Origin: Alphaproteobacteria bacterium PA4
GTDB taxonomy: Bacteria; Pseudomonadota; Alphaproteobacteria; Sphingomonadales; Sphingomonadaceae
NCBI GenBank assembly: GCA_002256005.1
Contig: NKIQ01000019.1
Span: 1-63,510 of the forward strand
DNA length: 63,510 nt
Direction: 5' to 3'
Below are positions 39,451-48,360 of this stretch, one piece after another. A model generated the notes under the pieces. The model was given only the letters and a program-made list of their open reading frames with translations, ran no database searches and had not been told where the DNA came from. How positions within the stretch are numbered: the stretch's first letter is position 1; each line of letters opens with the position of its first letter. The position numbers were made by a program, and so were the translations under genes.

Positions 39451-40143
39451 ATGTCGCTGACGCTTTACACTGCCGCCACGCCCAATGGTTACAAGGTGTC
39501 GGTGGCGCTGGAGGAACTGGGCCTGGCCTATGCCGTTGAGCGCGTCGACCTGGGCAAGGGCGAGCAGAAGCTGCCGGATTTCCTCGCCATCAATCCCAAT
39601 GGCCGGGTGCCGGTGCTGGTCGATGATGGCTTCCCGATCTTTGAATCGGGGGCGATCCTGGTCTGGCTGGCCGAAAAGACCGGGCAGCTGATGCCGACGG
39701 ATGCCAAGGGCCGCAGCCGCGTCCTGCAATGGCTGATGTTCCAGATGAGCGGTATCGGCCCGATGATGGGCCAGGCCAATGTCTTCTATCGCTATTTCCC
39801 GGAAAAGATCCCGGCCGCCATCGCCCGCTACCAGGGCGAGGGGCGGCGGCTGTTCACCGTGCTCGATGCGCAGCTGGCGAATGCCGAGTATCTCGTCGGC
39901 GACTACAGCATCGCCGATATCGCCAATTGGTGCTGGGTGCGGACGGCGAAATGGTCGGGCATCGACACCGAAGGCCTGCCGCACCTGCAACGCTGGACCG
40001 CCGCGATCGCCGCGCGTCCGGCCGCCCAGCGCGGCATCCATATTCCCGAGGCCAGCCAGGCCAAGCCCGAAAACGCCCAGGAGGCCAAGGCCTTTGCCGA
40101 TCGCGCCCGCCCGCTGATCGAACTGGGCAAACGCGAAGCCTGA
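39451..40143 (+). CDS. Glutathione S-transferase, YfcG/Nu-like
   Basis: The 230-residue protein has a thioredoxin-like N-terminal domain ([20 protein letters not shown], then [14 protein letters not shown] and FESGAIL, glutathione site) and an all-helical C-terminal domain. The segment [17 protein letters not shown] and [11 protein letters not shown] resemble YfcG/YghU-type enzymes, which reduce disulfides and peroxides with glutathione. ATG 39451 has CGGAGGG upstream. It is 43 bp after mfd and may be in its transcript. Confidence 0.92.
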   Translation: MSLTLYTAATPNGYKVSVALEELGLAYAVERVDLGKGEQKLPDFLAINPNGRVPVLVDDGFPIFESGAILVWLAEKTGQLMPTDAKGRSRVLQWLMFQMSGIGPMMGQANVFYRYFPEKIPAAIARYQGEGRRLFTVLDAQLANAEYLVGDYSIADIANWCWVRTAKWSGIDTEGLPHLQRWTAAIAARPAAQRGIHIPEASQAKPENAQEAKAFADRARPLIELGKREA

Positions 40144-40238
40144 GCCGCTTTCGGCGCTGACTCTGTCAATAACTTGCCCTGCCGCGGGGGACTCGGCATG
40201 GTTGCCGCGTAAGCGGTTATCCGGGCAGGGAACAACGC

Positions 40239-41489
40239 ATGAAATCCGAGTGGCAATGGCTGGGTTGCGCGCTGGTGGCGCTGACGCTGAGCGGTTGTGG
40301 CGCCAGCACCGATGCCAGCAACGCCACGGCGACGGCGTCGGCGACTGTCACACTGGCTGCAACGCCCACCGTGACGCCAACACCAACGCCGACGCCGACT
40401 CCGACCCCGACGATCACGACGCCGGCCGGAGTCGCCGATTTCACCAGCATCAATTTCGCGGCACTCGCCAATTATGCGACGCCGGTCTTGCCCGCCTATT
40501 ATGACGCCACCGTCACCGCGCTGGACAATACGCCGGCCGGCAATGCCATCACCGATCGCATCGCGACGCTCGGCCGGGTGCTGTTCTATGATCCGCGACT
40601 ATCGACCAACAACACCAAATCCTGTGCCTCCTGCCACCAGCAGGGCTTCGGCTTCGATGATCCGGCGCGGTTCAGTGTCGGGGTCACCGGCGCCGCCTTT
40701 ACCACCGCGCACGCCATGCGGCTCGGCAACATCCGCTATTATCGTCCCGGCAGCATGTTCTGGAACAAGCGGGCGGCTTCGGTAGAGGCGCAGGCCAGTG
40801 GCCCCATCACCAACAGCATCGAACTGGGCTGGGACAGCGCAGCCGGCGGCGTGCCGGCGCTGATCGCCAAGATGCAGGCGACGAGCTATTATCCTGACCT
40901 GTTCACCTTTGCCTTTGGCGATGCGACGATCAGCGAGAACCGCATCCAGCAGGCGGTGGCGCAATTCGAGCGCGCCATGGTATCGACCAGCAGCCGCTGG
41001 GACACGGCCTATGCCGCGGTGTTCAGTGCGACGGCGCCCAATCGCAACGTCAATGTGACGCTGCCTGGCTTTACGGATCAGGAAAACCGCGGCCGGCAAT
41101 AGTTCATGACTGGCGTCAATGCCGGCGGGGCGGGCTGTTCGGCCTGCCACCAGCCGCCGACCTTTGCGCTCGCCGCCAACAGCGACAGCAATGGGCTCGA
41201 CGCCGGCGAAACCGTGATCTTCAAATCGCCGTCGCTGAAGAATGTCGGCGTCTCCCGCGCCTTCATGCACGATGGCCGTTTCGCGACGCTGCTGCAGGTC
41301 GTCGAGCATTACAACAGCGGGGTCCAGGCCGGTCCGGCGCTCGACAATCGCCTGCGTGGCCCCGGCGGCGCCCCGCAACGCCTCGGCCTCAGCGATGCCG
41401 ACAAGGCGGCGCTGGTCGCCTTCATGGAAACGCTGACCGACACGACGCTGAACAGCGACCCGAAGTTCGGCAACCCGTTCCGGAAATAG
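40239..41489 (+). pseudogene. Di-haem cytochrome c peroxidase, split by in-frame amber codon
   Basis: The full reading frame is 417 codons, with a TAG at codon 288 (41100-41102). The N-terminal part has a lipobox (LSGC, Cys20), a Thr-Pro repeat linker (residues 42-62) and the first haem site CASCH (129-133). The part after the stop holds the second haem site CSACH (300-304) and the typical MHDGRFATLLQVVEHYNSG. The frame is identical on both sides, and homologues usually have Leu in RGxxLF, so one base change (TTG to TAG) explains the break. The truncated product would lack the electron-entry haem. No ribosome-binding site precedes ATG 41106. Confidence 0.85.
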
Positions 41490-41519
41490 CCGCCGACGCG
41501 TTGCGGCAAGATCGGGATT

Positions 41520-41642
41520 GCCTCCGGCGGCTGGGGCCTTGGCCCCAGACCCCATTCATTCGCGCTCGCGCAGAACTCAAACGCCGTCAGGACCGGTCAA
41601 AACAAATGGGGTCTGGGGCCGTCGGCCCCAGCCGCCGGAGGC
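41520..41642. repeat. Family C composite repeat, copy 3
   Basis: GCCTCCGGCGGCTGGGGCC and GGCCCCAGCCGCCGGAGGC are perfect outer arms. The inner CTGGGGCC-nn-GGCCCCAG hairpins with ACCCCATT / AATGGGGT are present, and the central 45 bp are unique. It lies between the convergent peroxidase and efflux pump genes. Confidence 0.87.
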
Positions 41643-41674
41643 AGTTTTCTTCTACGCTATCGAGAATCCGCCCG

Positions 41675-43207
41675 CTAATCCGCCAGATGCACCGCCGGGC
41701 CATTCTGCTTCGGCCGGCGCAGCAGCAGCAGCAGCGGCATCATCGCGACGGTGACCCAGAACATCATGCGGAACACGTCGATATAGCCGATCATCGCGGC
41801 CTGTTTGTTGACGCTGGCGTCGAGCATGGCGATTACGGCATCGGCGCCCAATGTCTTGCCCAGCGCGCTGTCGGCCCAGGGCAGGGTGAAGGGGGTCAGC
41901 GCACTGCCGATATCGGCATGCGAAATCTGCGCCTGGCGGGCGAGGACGCCGACGGTCAGGCTGATGCCGATCGAGCCGCCGAGGTTGCGCAACAGCATGT
42001 AGAAGCCCGAGGCATCGGTGCGCAGTTCCGGCGGCAGCGTCGCAAAGGCCAGCGTGTTGAGCGAGACGAAGATCATGCCGAGGCCGGCGCCCTGGATGAA
42101 GCCCGAGACCATGAACGGCGTCGCGCCCATCTGCGGTGAAAACAGGCTCATCATGTACATGGCGGTGGCGGCCAGCGTGAGGCCGATGGTGATCAGGATG
42201 CGCGGATCGACGCGGCCGATGACCTGGCCGACCGTCATCATCGCCAGCATCATGCCGAAGCCGCGTGGCATCTGCAGCATGCCGGTTTCGATGACCGGAT
42301 AGCCGAACAGGTTTTCGAGCATGGTCGGCAACAGGGCCGTGGTGCCGACCAGCAGCATGCCGACGAGCGTGATGAACATGAACCCGGTCATCACGTTGCG
42401 ATCCTGCAGCATGCGCTTGTCGATCAGCGCGCCGCTGGTGGTGAAGACATGCACGCCAAAGGCCCAGAGCGCGGCGATGGCGATGCCGGCTTCCAGCCGC
42501 ACTTCCCAGCTCGCGAACCAGTCGAGTTGCTGGCCGCGATCGAGGCAGAGTTGTGCCGCGCCGACGCCGAGGCCGAGCAGGGCAAAGCCGATGAGATCGA
42601 AGCGTCGCACCCGCGCCGATACATCGGGCAGGATGGCGGTGCCGAGGAAGAAAGTGAGGATGCCGAACGGCAGGTTGATGAAGAACACCCAGCGCCAGTC
42701 GAAGCTTTCGGTGAGCCAGCCGCCGATGACCGGGCCCAGGATCGGCCCGACCATGATGCCGACACCCCAATAGGCCATGGCCTTGCCATGCTTTTCGCGC
42801 GGCCAGGCATCGAGCACATAGGCCTGGCCGAGCGGCGCCAGCGTGGCCCCGGCAGCACCCTGCAGCATCCGGAAGAACACCATCTGCTCCAGTGATTGCG
42901 CCAGCCCGCAGGCCATGGACGCGAGCGTGAAGCCGGCGACCGACCAGAGAAACAGCTGTCGCCGGCCCAGTTTTTCCGAGAGCCAGCCGGTCAGCGGCGT
43001 CGCAATGGCGGTGGCGACGATATAGCTGGTCAGCACCCATGCGATGGTGTCGCTCGCTGCACCCAGCGACGGCTGCATGTGCGGCAGCGCGACATTGGCG
43101 ATGGTCGAATCGAGAATGGTCATGAAGCTGCCGAGCATCACGACGATGGTGATGATGATCGGGCTGGCCGGTGCGCGTGCCGGCACGGCGGGGGCGAGCG
43201 TCGCCAT
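41675..43207 (-). CDS. emrB: EmrB/QacA-type multidrug efflux permease (MFS, DHA2)
   Basis: The 510-residue protein has about 14 hydrophobic helices. Motifs typical of DHA2 pumps are LDSTIANVALPHMQPSLG in helix 1, GWLSEKLGRRQLFLW (motif A) and GPILGPVIGGWLTE (motif C). It exports toxic compounds using the proton gradient together with the EmrA-type adaptor encoded 26 bp upstream. Third gene of marR-emrA-emrB. Confidence 0.95.
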   Translation of the reverse strand: MATLAPAVPARAPASPIIITIVVMLGSFMTILDSTIANVALPHMQPSLGAASDTIAWVLTSYIVATAIATPLTGWLSEKLGRRQLFLWSVAGFTLASMACGLAQSLEQMVFFRMLQGAAGATLAPLGQAYVLDAWPREKHGKAMAYWGVGIMVGPILGPVIGGWLTESFDWRWVFFINLPFGILTFFLGTAILPDVSARVRRFDLIGFALLGLGVGAAQLCLDRGQQLDWFASWEVRLEAGIAIAALWAFGVHVFTTSGALIDKRMLQDRNVMTGFMFITLVGMLLVGTTALLPTMLENLFGYPVIETGMLQMPRGFGMMLAMMTVGQVIGRVDPRILITIGLTLAATAMYMMSLFSPQMGATPFMVSGFIQGAGLGMIFVSLNTLAFATLPPELRTDASGFYMLLRNLGGSIGISLTVGVLARQAQISHADIGSALTPFTLPWADSALGKTLGADAVIAMLDASVNKQAAMIGYIDVFRMMFWVTVAMMPLLLLLRRPKQNGPAVHLAD

Positions 43208-43233
43208 TCAGCGCGTGCCCCGCACTGCCGCCT

Positions 43234-44268
43234 TCACCGCGGCGTTTCCACCGTTACCGAAGCCGACAGGCCGGCGATCAGCGGCACCTTGGCATCGGCG
43301 GGCAGGGCGATGCGCACCGGCACGCGCTGCACGACCTTCACCCAATTGCCGGTGGCATTCTGGGCGGGCAGCACCGAAAACTCGCTGCCGGTGCCGGCGC
43401 CGATGCTTTCGACCCGGCCGATGATCGGCGTACCGGGATAGGCGTCCAGCCTGACGGTGGCGCGCTGGCCGACGCGCATGTGCTCGAGATCGGTTTCCTT
43501 GAAATTGGCTTCGACCCAGCGGCGGTCGCTGATCACCAGCGACATGGTCGGCACGCCGGCGATCATCACCTGGCCGGGCAGCACCTTGTCGGTCTGGCTG
43601 GCGATGCCGTTGGCGGGCGCGCGAATGGTGGTGCGCGACAGATCGAACGCCGCCTTGTCGCGCGCTGCCATGGCGGCCAGGATCATCGGGTGGGTGCCGG
43701 CACCGGCGCCATTGGCGGCAGCACTGGCCCGCGCCGCATCGGCGACCGCCGACGACATTTCGCTCTGCGCCTTTTGCAGCGCAAACTCCGCCGCCTCGAC
43801 CCGGGCGCGCGTGGCAAAGCCGTCGCGGAACAGCTTTTGCTGGCGGTCGAGTTCGGCGCGGGCAAAGGTGATGGCATCGCGCTTGCCCGACACATCGGCC
43901 TGTTTGCCGGTGGTGCCGGAGCGCAGACCCGCCACCTCCAGCCGCGCCGATGCCAGATTGGCCTCGGCCTGGGCCAGGGCGATTTCGAACGGACGGCGCG
44001 CGATCGTGATCAGCACGTCGCCGCGCCTGACCGTCTGGCTTTCGGCAGGCCCGACCGCGATGACGCGGCCAGTGACATCGCTGCTGATCGACACCTTGTC
44101 CTGCTGCACATAGGCATTGTCGGTGCTGACCGACTGGCCGCCGGTGAGCCACAAATAAAGCGCGACGCCAGCCAGCAGCAGCGGCACCGACAGCATCAGC
44201 GCCAGCCGACCCCAGCGCCGTTTCGGCTGCGCCTCGACCAGGGTTTCGCGATCGACCACGGCGTGCAT
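43234..44268 (-). CDS. emrA: EmrA/HlyD-family membrane fusion adaptor
   Basis: The 344-residue periplasmic adaptor has one N-terminal membrane helix (about 23-42), then lipoyl/barrel-sandwich halves (STDNAYVQQDKVSISSDVTG and RAPANGIASQTDKVLPGQ) separated by a coiled-coil hairpin (about 90-190) and a C-terminal beta-barrel. It links the EmrB-type permease to an outer-membrane channel. Its start overlaps the marR stop (ATGA). Confidence 0.95.
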   Translation of the reverse strand: MHAVVDRETLVEAQPKRRWGRLALMLSVPLLLAGVALYLWLTGGQSVSTDNAYVQQDKVSISSDVTGRVIAVGPAESQTVRRGDVLITIARRPFEIALAQAEANLASARLEVAGLRSGTTGKQADVSGKRDAITFARAELDRQQKLFRDGFATRARVEAAEFALQKAQSEMSSAVADAARASAAANGAGAGTHPMILAAMAARDKAAFDLSRTTIRAPANGIASQTDKVLPGQVMIAGVPTMSLVISDRRWVEANFKETDLEHMRVGQRATVRLDAYPGTPIIGRVESIGAGTGSEFSVLPAQNATGNWVKVVQRVPVRIALPADAKVPLIAGLSASVTVETPR

Positions 44269-44729
44269 CAGCGCGCTCCTGCAGCAAGAGAGGTGGGCGG
44301 CGCGGCCGGTTCGCGCTGTTGCAGATTGCTGCGCACGCGGGTGAGCAGTTCGGTCAGCTCGGCCTCACCATCCGGCCCCAGGCCGGCCAGCGTTTCCTGC
44401 ATGACGCTGTCGCCGACCCGGCGCAATTCCTCCAGCACCGGATGCGCGCGCGGCATCAGGTGCAGCCGCCAGGCGCGGCGATCGGCAGGGTCGGCGCGAC
44501 GCTCGACAAAACCGGCGTCGGCGAGGCGATCGACCATGCGGCCGACGGTGATGGTCTCGACATCCAGGGCTTCGGCGAGGCCGGCCTGGTTGATGCCTTC
44601 GTTGCGCGACAGCGCGAACAGCACCTGCCATTGCGCCCGGCTGACACCAAGGCTGCGGGCGCGCGCATCGAAGCGCCGCCGCAGCAGGCGCGACGTGTCC
44701 CCGATCAGAATGGCCAGACTGTCCGACAT
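44268..44729 (-). CDS. MarR-family repressor of the efflux operon
   Basis: The 153-residue winged-helix protein has SRAQWQVLFALSRNEGINQA, the recognition helix region DVETITVGRMVDRLADAGFV and the wing RRADPADRRAWRLHL. It probably represses marR-emrA-emrB and releases DNA when it binds a drug. ATG 44729 is preferred over in-frame ATG 44738, which touches the operator palindrome at 44739-44758. It overlaps emrA by four bases. Confidence 0.92.
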   Translation of the reverse strand: MSDSLAILIGDTSRLLRRRFDARARSLGVSRAQWQVLFALSRNEGINQAGLAEALDVETITVGRMVDRLADAGFVERRADPADRRAWRLHLMPRAHPVLEELRRVGDSVMQETLAGLGPDGEAELTELLTRVRSNLQQREPAAPPTSLAAGAR

Positions 44730-44738
44730 GCCAGCCAT

Positions 44739-44758
44739 ATAACAAGCATGCTTATTAT
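44739..44758. promoter_or_regulatory. MarR-type operator palindrome
   Basis: ATAACAAGC (44739-44747), AT, GCTTATTAT (44750-44758): 9-bp inverted arms with one mismatch. On the minus strand it lies between a TTGTCG -35 candidate and a TTATAT -10 candidate, so binding would block transcription of its own operon. Confidence 0.65.
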
Positions 44759-44813
44759 CGACAAGGCAGCAATCGCCGCCGCGTCGCCGGAGTCGCTGGC
44801 GAAAGCGATAGCG

Positions 44814-46127
44814 TCAACCAAACACCAACAGGGTCGCGGCGCTGGCGGCGTCCACGGTTTCGCCCCCGGCCAGCACACCGATGGTCATGGCAACAGCATC
44901 GAGCGTGGCGGCGCCGGACAGCAGCATCACGCGCTGATCCGCCGACAGCCTTAGGGCGTGGCCGGCCTCCACCCGGCAGCGGCGCACCGCCAGGCCGTCG
45001 CCATCATGAACGATATGCGCATCGCCCCAATCATGGTGCCGGATGATCGGTCGGGCCAGCACCGGATCGCCGGCCAGATCGGCGATGATGTCGCGGACGT
45101 CCTGACTGCGGCCGCGGGCCGTCACCAATACGGCGTCGGGCGTGGCAATGATGTTGAGGTTGTTGACGCCGATGGTGGCCAGCACCACGCCTTCGGCCCT
45201 GAGCAGACAGCCGTTGGTGTCGCGGGCCAGCACCCGGCCATTGCTGACATTGCCGGCCGCATCGGCGCTGCGTTCGGCGTGCAGCGCGTCCCAGCTGCCG
45301 ATATCCGACCAGCCCGGATCGATCGGACAGACGGCGACGCGCTCGGCATGTTCGAACACGGCATGGTCGATGGAAATCGACGGGCTGGCGGCAAAGGCGG
45401 CGGCATCGGCGTGCAGCGCCTGTCCGACCTGCTGCGCCGCCGCCATGGCGCCTTCGGCGGCGGCCAGCACTGCCGGGGCATGGGTCGCGAGCGCGGCCCG
45501 CATGGCCTGGCCGGAAAACAGGAAGATGCCGCTGTTCCAGCTATGGCCACCATCGGCGAGCAACGCCTGCGCCCGGGCCCGATCGGGCTTTTCGATAAAG
45601 GCACGCGCGGTGAAGACACCCGGCGCGGCGGCGATGGCGTCACCACGATGGATATAGCCATAACCGGTTTCCGGCGCCGCTGCCCGAATGCCGAAGGTCA
45701 CCAGCCAGCCGTCGCGGGCGGCAGCACTGGCGGTCGTCACGGCCGCGATCAGCACGCCGGGGTCCTGCAATTGATGATCGGACGGCATCACCAGCAGCAG
45801 GGCATCGGGGTCGCGTGCCAGGGCCGCCAGCGTTGCCAGGGCAATGGCCGGCGCCGTGTTGCGGGCGAGCGGTTCGATCAGCAATGGCGTATCGGCGCCA
45901 AGGGCTTCGCGCACCTGTTCCGCCTGGCCGGTACCGGTGACCACCATCGGCGGGTGGAACATCGCGGCATCGGCCACCCGTGCGGCCGTCTGGCGCAGCA
46001 TTGTTGCGGTTCCGGTCAGCGCCAGCATCTGTTTGGGCAGTGCCGCGCGCGACATCGGCCATAGGCGCGTGCCGGACCCGCCCGAAAGGATGACCGGAAA
46101 CAGCCGTTGTTGTGAAGCTGGGAACAC
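44814..46127 (-). CDS. manC: Mannose-1-phosphate guanylyltransferase
   Basis: The 437-residue protein makes GDP-mannose for exopolysaccharide. The nucleotidyltransferase signature is LSGGSGTRLWPMSRAALPKQ (residues 14-33), with EPLARNTAPAIALA, PSDHQ and DPGWSDIGSWDAL further on. The C-terminal region that is a mannose-6-phosphate isomerase cupin in bifunctional family members is short and lacks the usual histidine cluster, so it is probably monofunctional. The start is GTG 46127. Divergent from prsK, fitting the link between PEP-CTERM systems and exopolysaccharide. Confidence 0.93.
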   Translation of the reverse strand: MFPASQQRLFPVILSGGSGTRLWPMSRAALPKQMLALTGTATMLRQTAARVADAAMFHPPMVVTGTGQAEQVREALGADTPLLIEPLARNTAPAIALATLAALARDPDALLLVMPSDHQLQDPGVLIAAVTTASAAARDGWLVTFGIRAAAPETGYGYIHRGDAIAAAPGVFTARAFIEKPDRARAQALLADGGHSWNSGIFLFSGQAMRAALATHAPAVLAAAEGAMAAAQQVGQALHADAAAFAASPSISIDHAVFEHAERVAVCPIDPGWSDIGSWDALHAERSADAAGNVSNGRVLARDTNGCLLRAEGVVLATIGVNNLNIIATPDAVLVTARGRSQDVRDIIADLAGDPVLARPIIRHHDWGDAHIVHDGDGLAVRRCRVEAGHALRLSADQRVMLLSGAATLDAVAMTIGVLAGGETVDAASAATLLVFG

Positions 46128-46245
46128 GCATCTGCTCGTCGTTGCAGCGCCGCAGCGCCGGATTGTGACACCGCCCTAGCGTCAATGGCGTGCGACCGCT
46201 ACCATGGGCCGGCGCAATGGGGTTGACCAGGGGAAGGGGCGCTGC

Positions 46246-48360
46246 ATGCTGCTGACCGATGTCGGTCTTGTAAGCCATATCATTGCTGCCGTTGCCTTTA
46301 CCGGTCTGGCGGGGGCGACGCTGTGGCAGCGGCAGAATCGCGTCGGTCTGGCGCTTGCCGTCGCCAGTGGTGTCACGGCGCTCTGGGCGCTGACCTTTGT
46401 GCTGGCGGCGCAGGGCAGCGCGGTGGCAACGGCGCTGTTGTCGCCGGCTGAAACACTGCGTGCCACCGTCTGGATCGGCTTTCTGGTTGCTGTGCTGCGC
46501 CCCAGCTGGGACCTGGACGAACGCGCGCGCCTGTCGTTCACCATCGCCGGCAGTCTCGGCTTTGTGGCCACCCTGCAGCTGGCGCTGGACTGGCTGGGCG
46601 CCACCAGCAGCCTGTTCGAAGGGGTGCGGACGCCGGCGGCGCAGCTGTTCCTGATCACACGGCTGGCTGTTGCCGTCACCGGCCTGGTGCTGGTGCACAA
46701 GCTCTACCGCCAGGCCGATGCCACCAGCCGCAGCGCCGGTCGCATGCTGGCGATCGGGCTGGGCGGGCTGTTCGTCTATGATCTGAACTTCTACACGCTG
46801 GCGTTCCTGCTGCCGCCGCCATCGCCGGACCTGTTCAACATCCGCGGCGCCGTCGATTCGATCACCGTGCCGCTGATGCTGTTCGCGGCGCGCGAATCCT
46901 GGGTGCAGCGGGTGCAGGTGTCGCGGCAGGTGCTGTTCCACACCCTGTCCTTCTCCATCATCGGCTTCTACCTCATCGCCATGGCGGCGCTGGCCTATGG
47001 TCTGCGGCTTGCCGGCGGCAACTGGGGCCTGCTGCTGCAGGTCACCTTCCTGTTCGCGACCGTCATCCTGGGCGTGGTCGTGCTGGTCAGCCCGCAGTTC
47101 CGCGCCGCGTTGCGCGTGCAGATCGCCAAGAACTTCTTCACCTACAAATATGACTATCGCCAGGAATGGCCGCGCTTCATCGCCACGCTGTCGCGCACCG
47201 GCGAACGCGCCGGCACGCTGCAGGAACGTGTCATCCAGGCCATTTGTGCCGTTGTCGATTCCCCCGGCGGCGTGCTGTTCATCCCCGATGACAATGCGCT
47301 GGCGCCGGTGGCCGACTGGCATCTGAAGGCGGCGCGGCTGGCGCCGGTGCCGCGCGATTCCGGGCTGGCCAGATTTCTGGAGACCCAGCAGCGCATCATC
47401 GAATTCGACGAATTGCGTGCCGATGCCGGCGATTATGCCGGCGTCGCGCTGCCGCCCTGGGCGATCGCCGACCGGCGCATCTGGCTGGGCGTGCCGCTCA
47501 TCCATCTCGATACGCTGGCCGGCTTCATCGTTATCGAACGCACGGTGGCCGAACGCACGCTGAATTGGGAAGATTTCGACCTGCTGCGCACGCTCGGCCG
47601 GCAGGCGGCGAGCTATATTGCCGAAAGTTCCACTCAGGTGGCGCTCGACGAAGCCGCGAAGTTCGAGGAGTTCAACAGGCGCTTTGCCTTCATCATTCAT
47701 GACGTCAAGAATCTCGTCAGCCAATTGTCGCTGGTGGCGCGCAATGCCGAGCGCCATGCCGACAATCCGGCGTTTCGCGCCGATATGGTGGCGACGCTGC
47801 AAAGTTCGGTCGGCAAGATGAACGACCTGCTCGCCCGGCTGTCGCCGCGGATCGGCAATCGTCAGGAAACCGTTGCCGAACGCATCGACCTGCCCGAACT
47901 GCTCAAACAGGTCGTGACGGTGAAGCGTCACGCGCATCCGCCGTTGACACTGTCGCTGCCCTCGGATGAAACAGAGGCGGGGGCGTTTGCGGTTTTCGGC
48001 GATTCAGGACGGATTGAACAATTGCTTCTGCATCTTATCCAGAACGCCATCGACGCTTCGACGGCCTCGGCACCGATTGCCGTCGGGCTGGCGCGGGAAA
48101 ATGGCATGGCCGTCGTCAGCATCGCCGATCGCGGCAGCGGCATGTCGGCGCGTTTCATTCGTGACGATCTGTTCCGGCCGTTCCATTCGACCAAGCCCGG
48201 CGGTTTCGGCATCGGCGCCCATGAAGCGCGCGAAATCACCAAGGCGCATGGCGGTCGGCTCGATGTCGAAAGCCAGGAAGGCGAAGGCAGCACCTTCACG
48301 GTCTATCTGCCGCTCGCCGTCAGCGTCAGTGCGCCGGCCAATGCGATTGCCGCCCAATGA
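46246..48360 (+). CDS. prsK: PEP-CTERM system histidine kinase PrsK
   Basis: The 704-residue kinase has eight to nine N-terminal membrane helices (to about 290), a GAF-like domain (about 320-460) and a kinase core. The phospho-acceptor His is in FIIHDVKNLVSQL (about 485), the N box is LIQNAIDAS, and the G boxes are DRGSGMS and GFGIGAHEA. It senses an unknown signal and phosphorylates PrsR, whose gene overlaps by ATGA. ATG 46246 follows AGGGGAAGGGG. Confidence 0.95.
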   Translation: MLLTDVGLVSHIIAAVAFTGLAGATLWQRQNRVGLALAVASGVTALWALTFVLAAQGSAVATALLSPAETLRATVWIGFLVAVLRPSWDLDERARLSFTIAGSLGFVATLQLALDWLGATSSLFEGVRTPAAQLFLITRLAVAVTGLVLVHKLYRQADATSRSAGRMLAIGLGGLFVYDLNFYTLAFLLPPPSPDLFNIRGAVDSITVPLMLFAARESWVQRVQVSRQVLFHTLSFSIIGFYLIAMAALAYGLRLAGGNWGLLLQVTFLFATVILGVVVLVSPQFRAALRVQIAKNFFTYKYDYRQEWPRFIATLSRTGERAGTLQERVIQAICAVVDSPGGVLFIPDDNALAPVADWHLKAARLAPVPRDSGLARFLETQQRIIEFDELRADAGDYAGVALPPWAIADRRIWLGVPLIHLDTLAGFIVIERTVAERTLNWEDFDLLRTLGRQAASYIAESSTQVALDEAAKFEEFNRRFAFIIHDVKNLVSQLSLVARNAERHADNPAFRADMVATLQSSVGKMNDLLARLSPRIGNRQETVAERIDLPELLKQVVTVKRHAHPPLTLSLPSDETEAGAFAVFGDSGRIEQLLLHLIQNAIDASTASAPIAVGLARENGMAVVSIADRGSGMSARFIRDDLFRPFHSTKPGGFGIGAHEAREITKAHGGRLDVESQEGEGSTFTVYLPLAVSVSAPANAIAAQ

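Noticed and set aside
40360-40430. Short tandem ACGCCGACGCC-like repeat that might suggest a CRISPR or satellite
   Set aside because: It encodes a Thr-Pro linker behind a lipoprotein signal in the peroxidase frame; there are no spacers.
41100-41102. TAG as a recoded amino acid (pyrrolysine-like)
   Set aside because: TAG ends several intact genes in the window (mrcA, argD, mce, holin, the peroxidase itself), and no recoding signal is visible.
45640-47937. A 765-codon minus-strand frame over prsK
   Set aside because: It is antisense to prsK and out of frame with manC; the composition is rich in Arg, His and Gln, typical of shadow frames.
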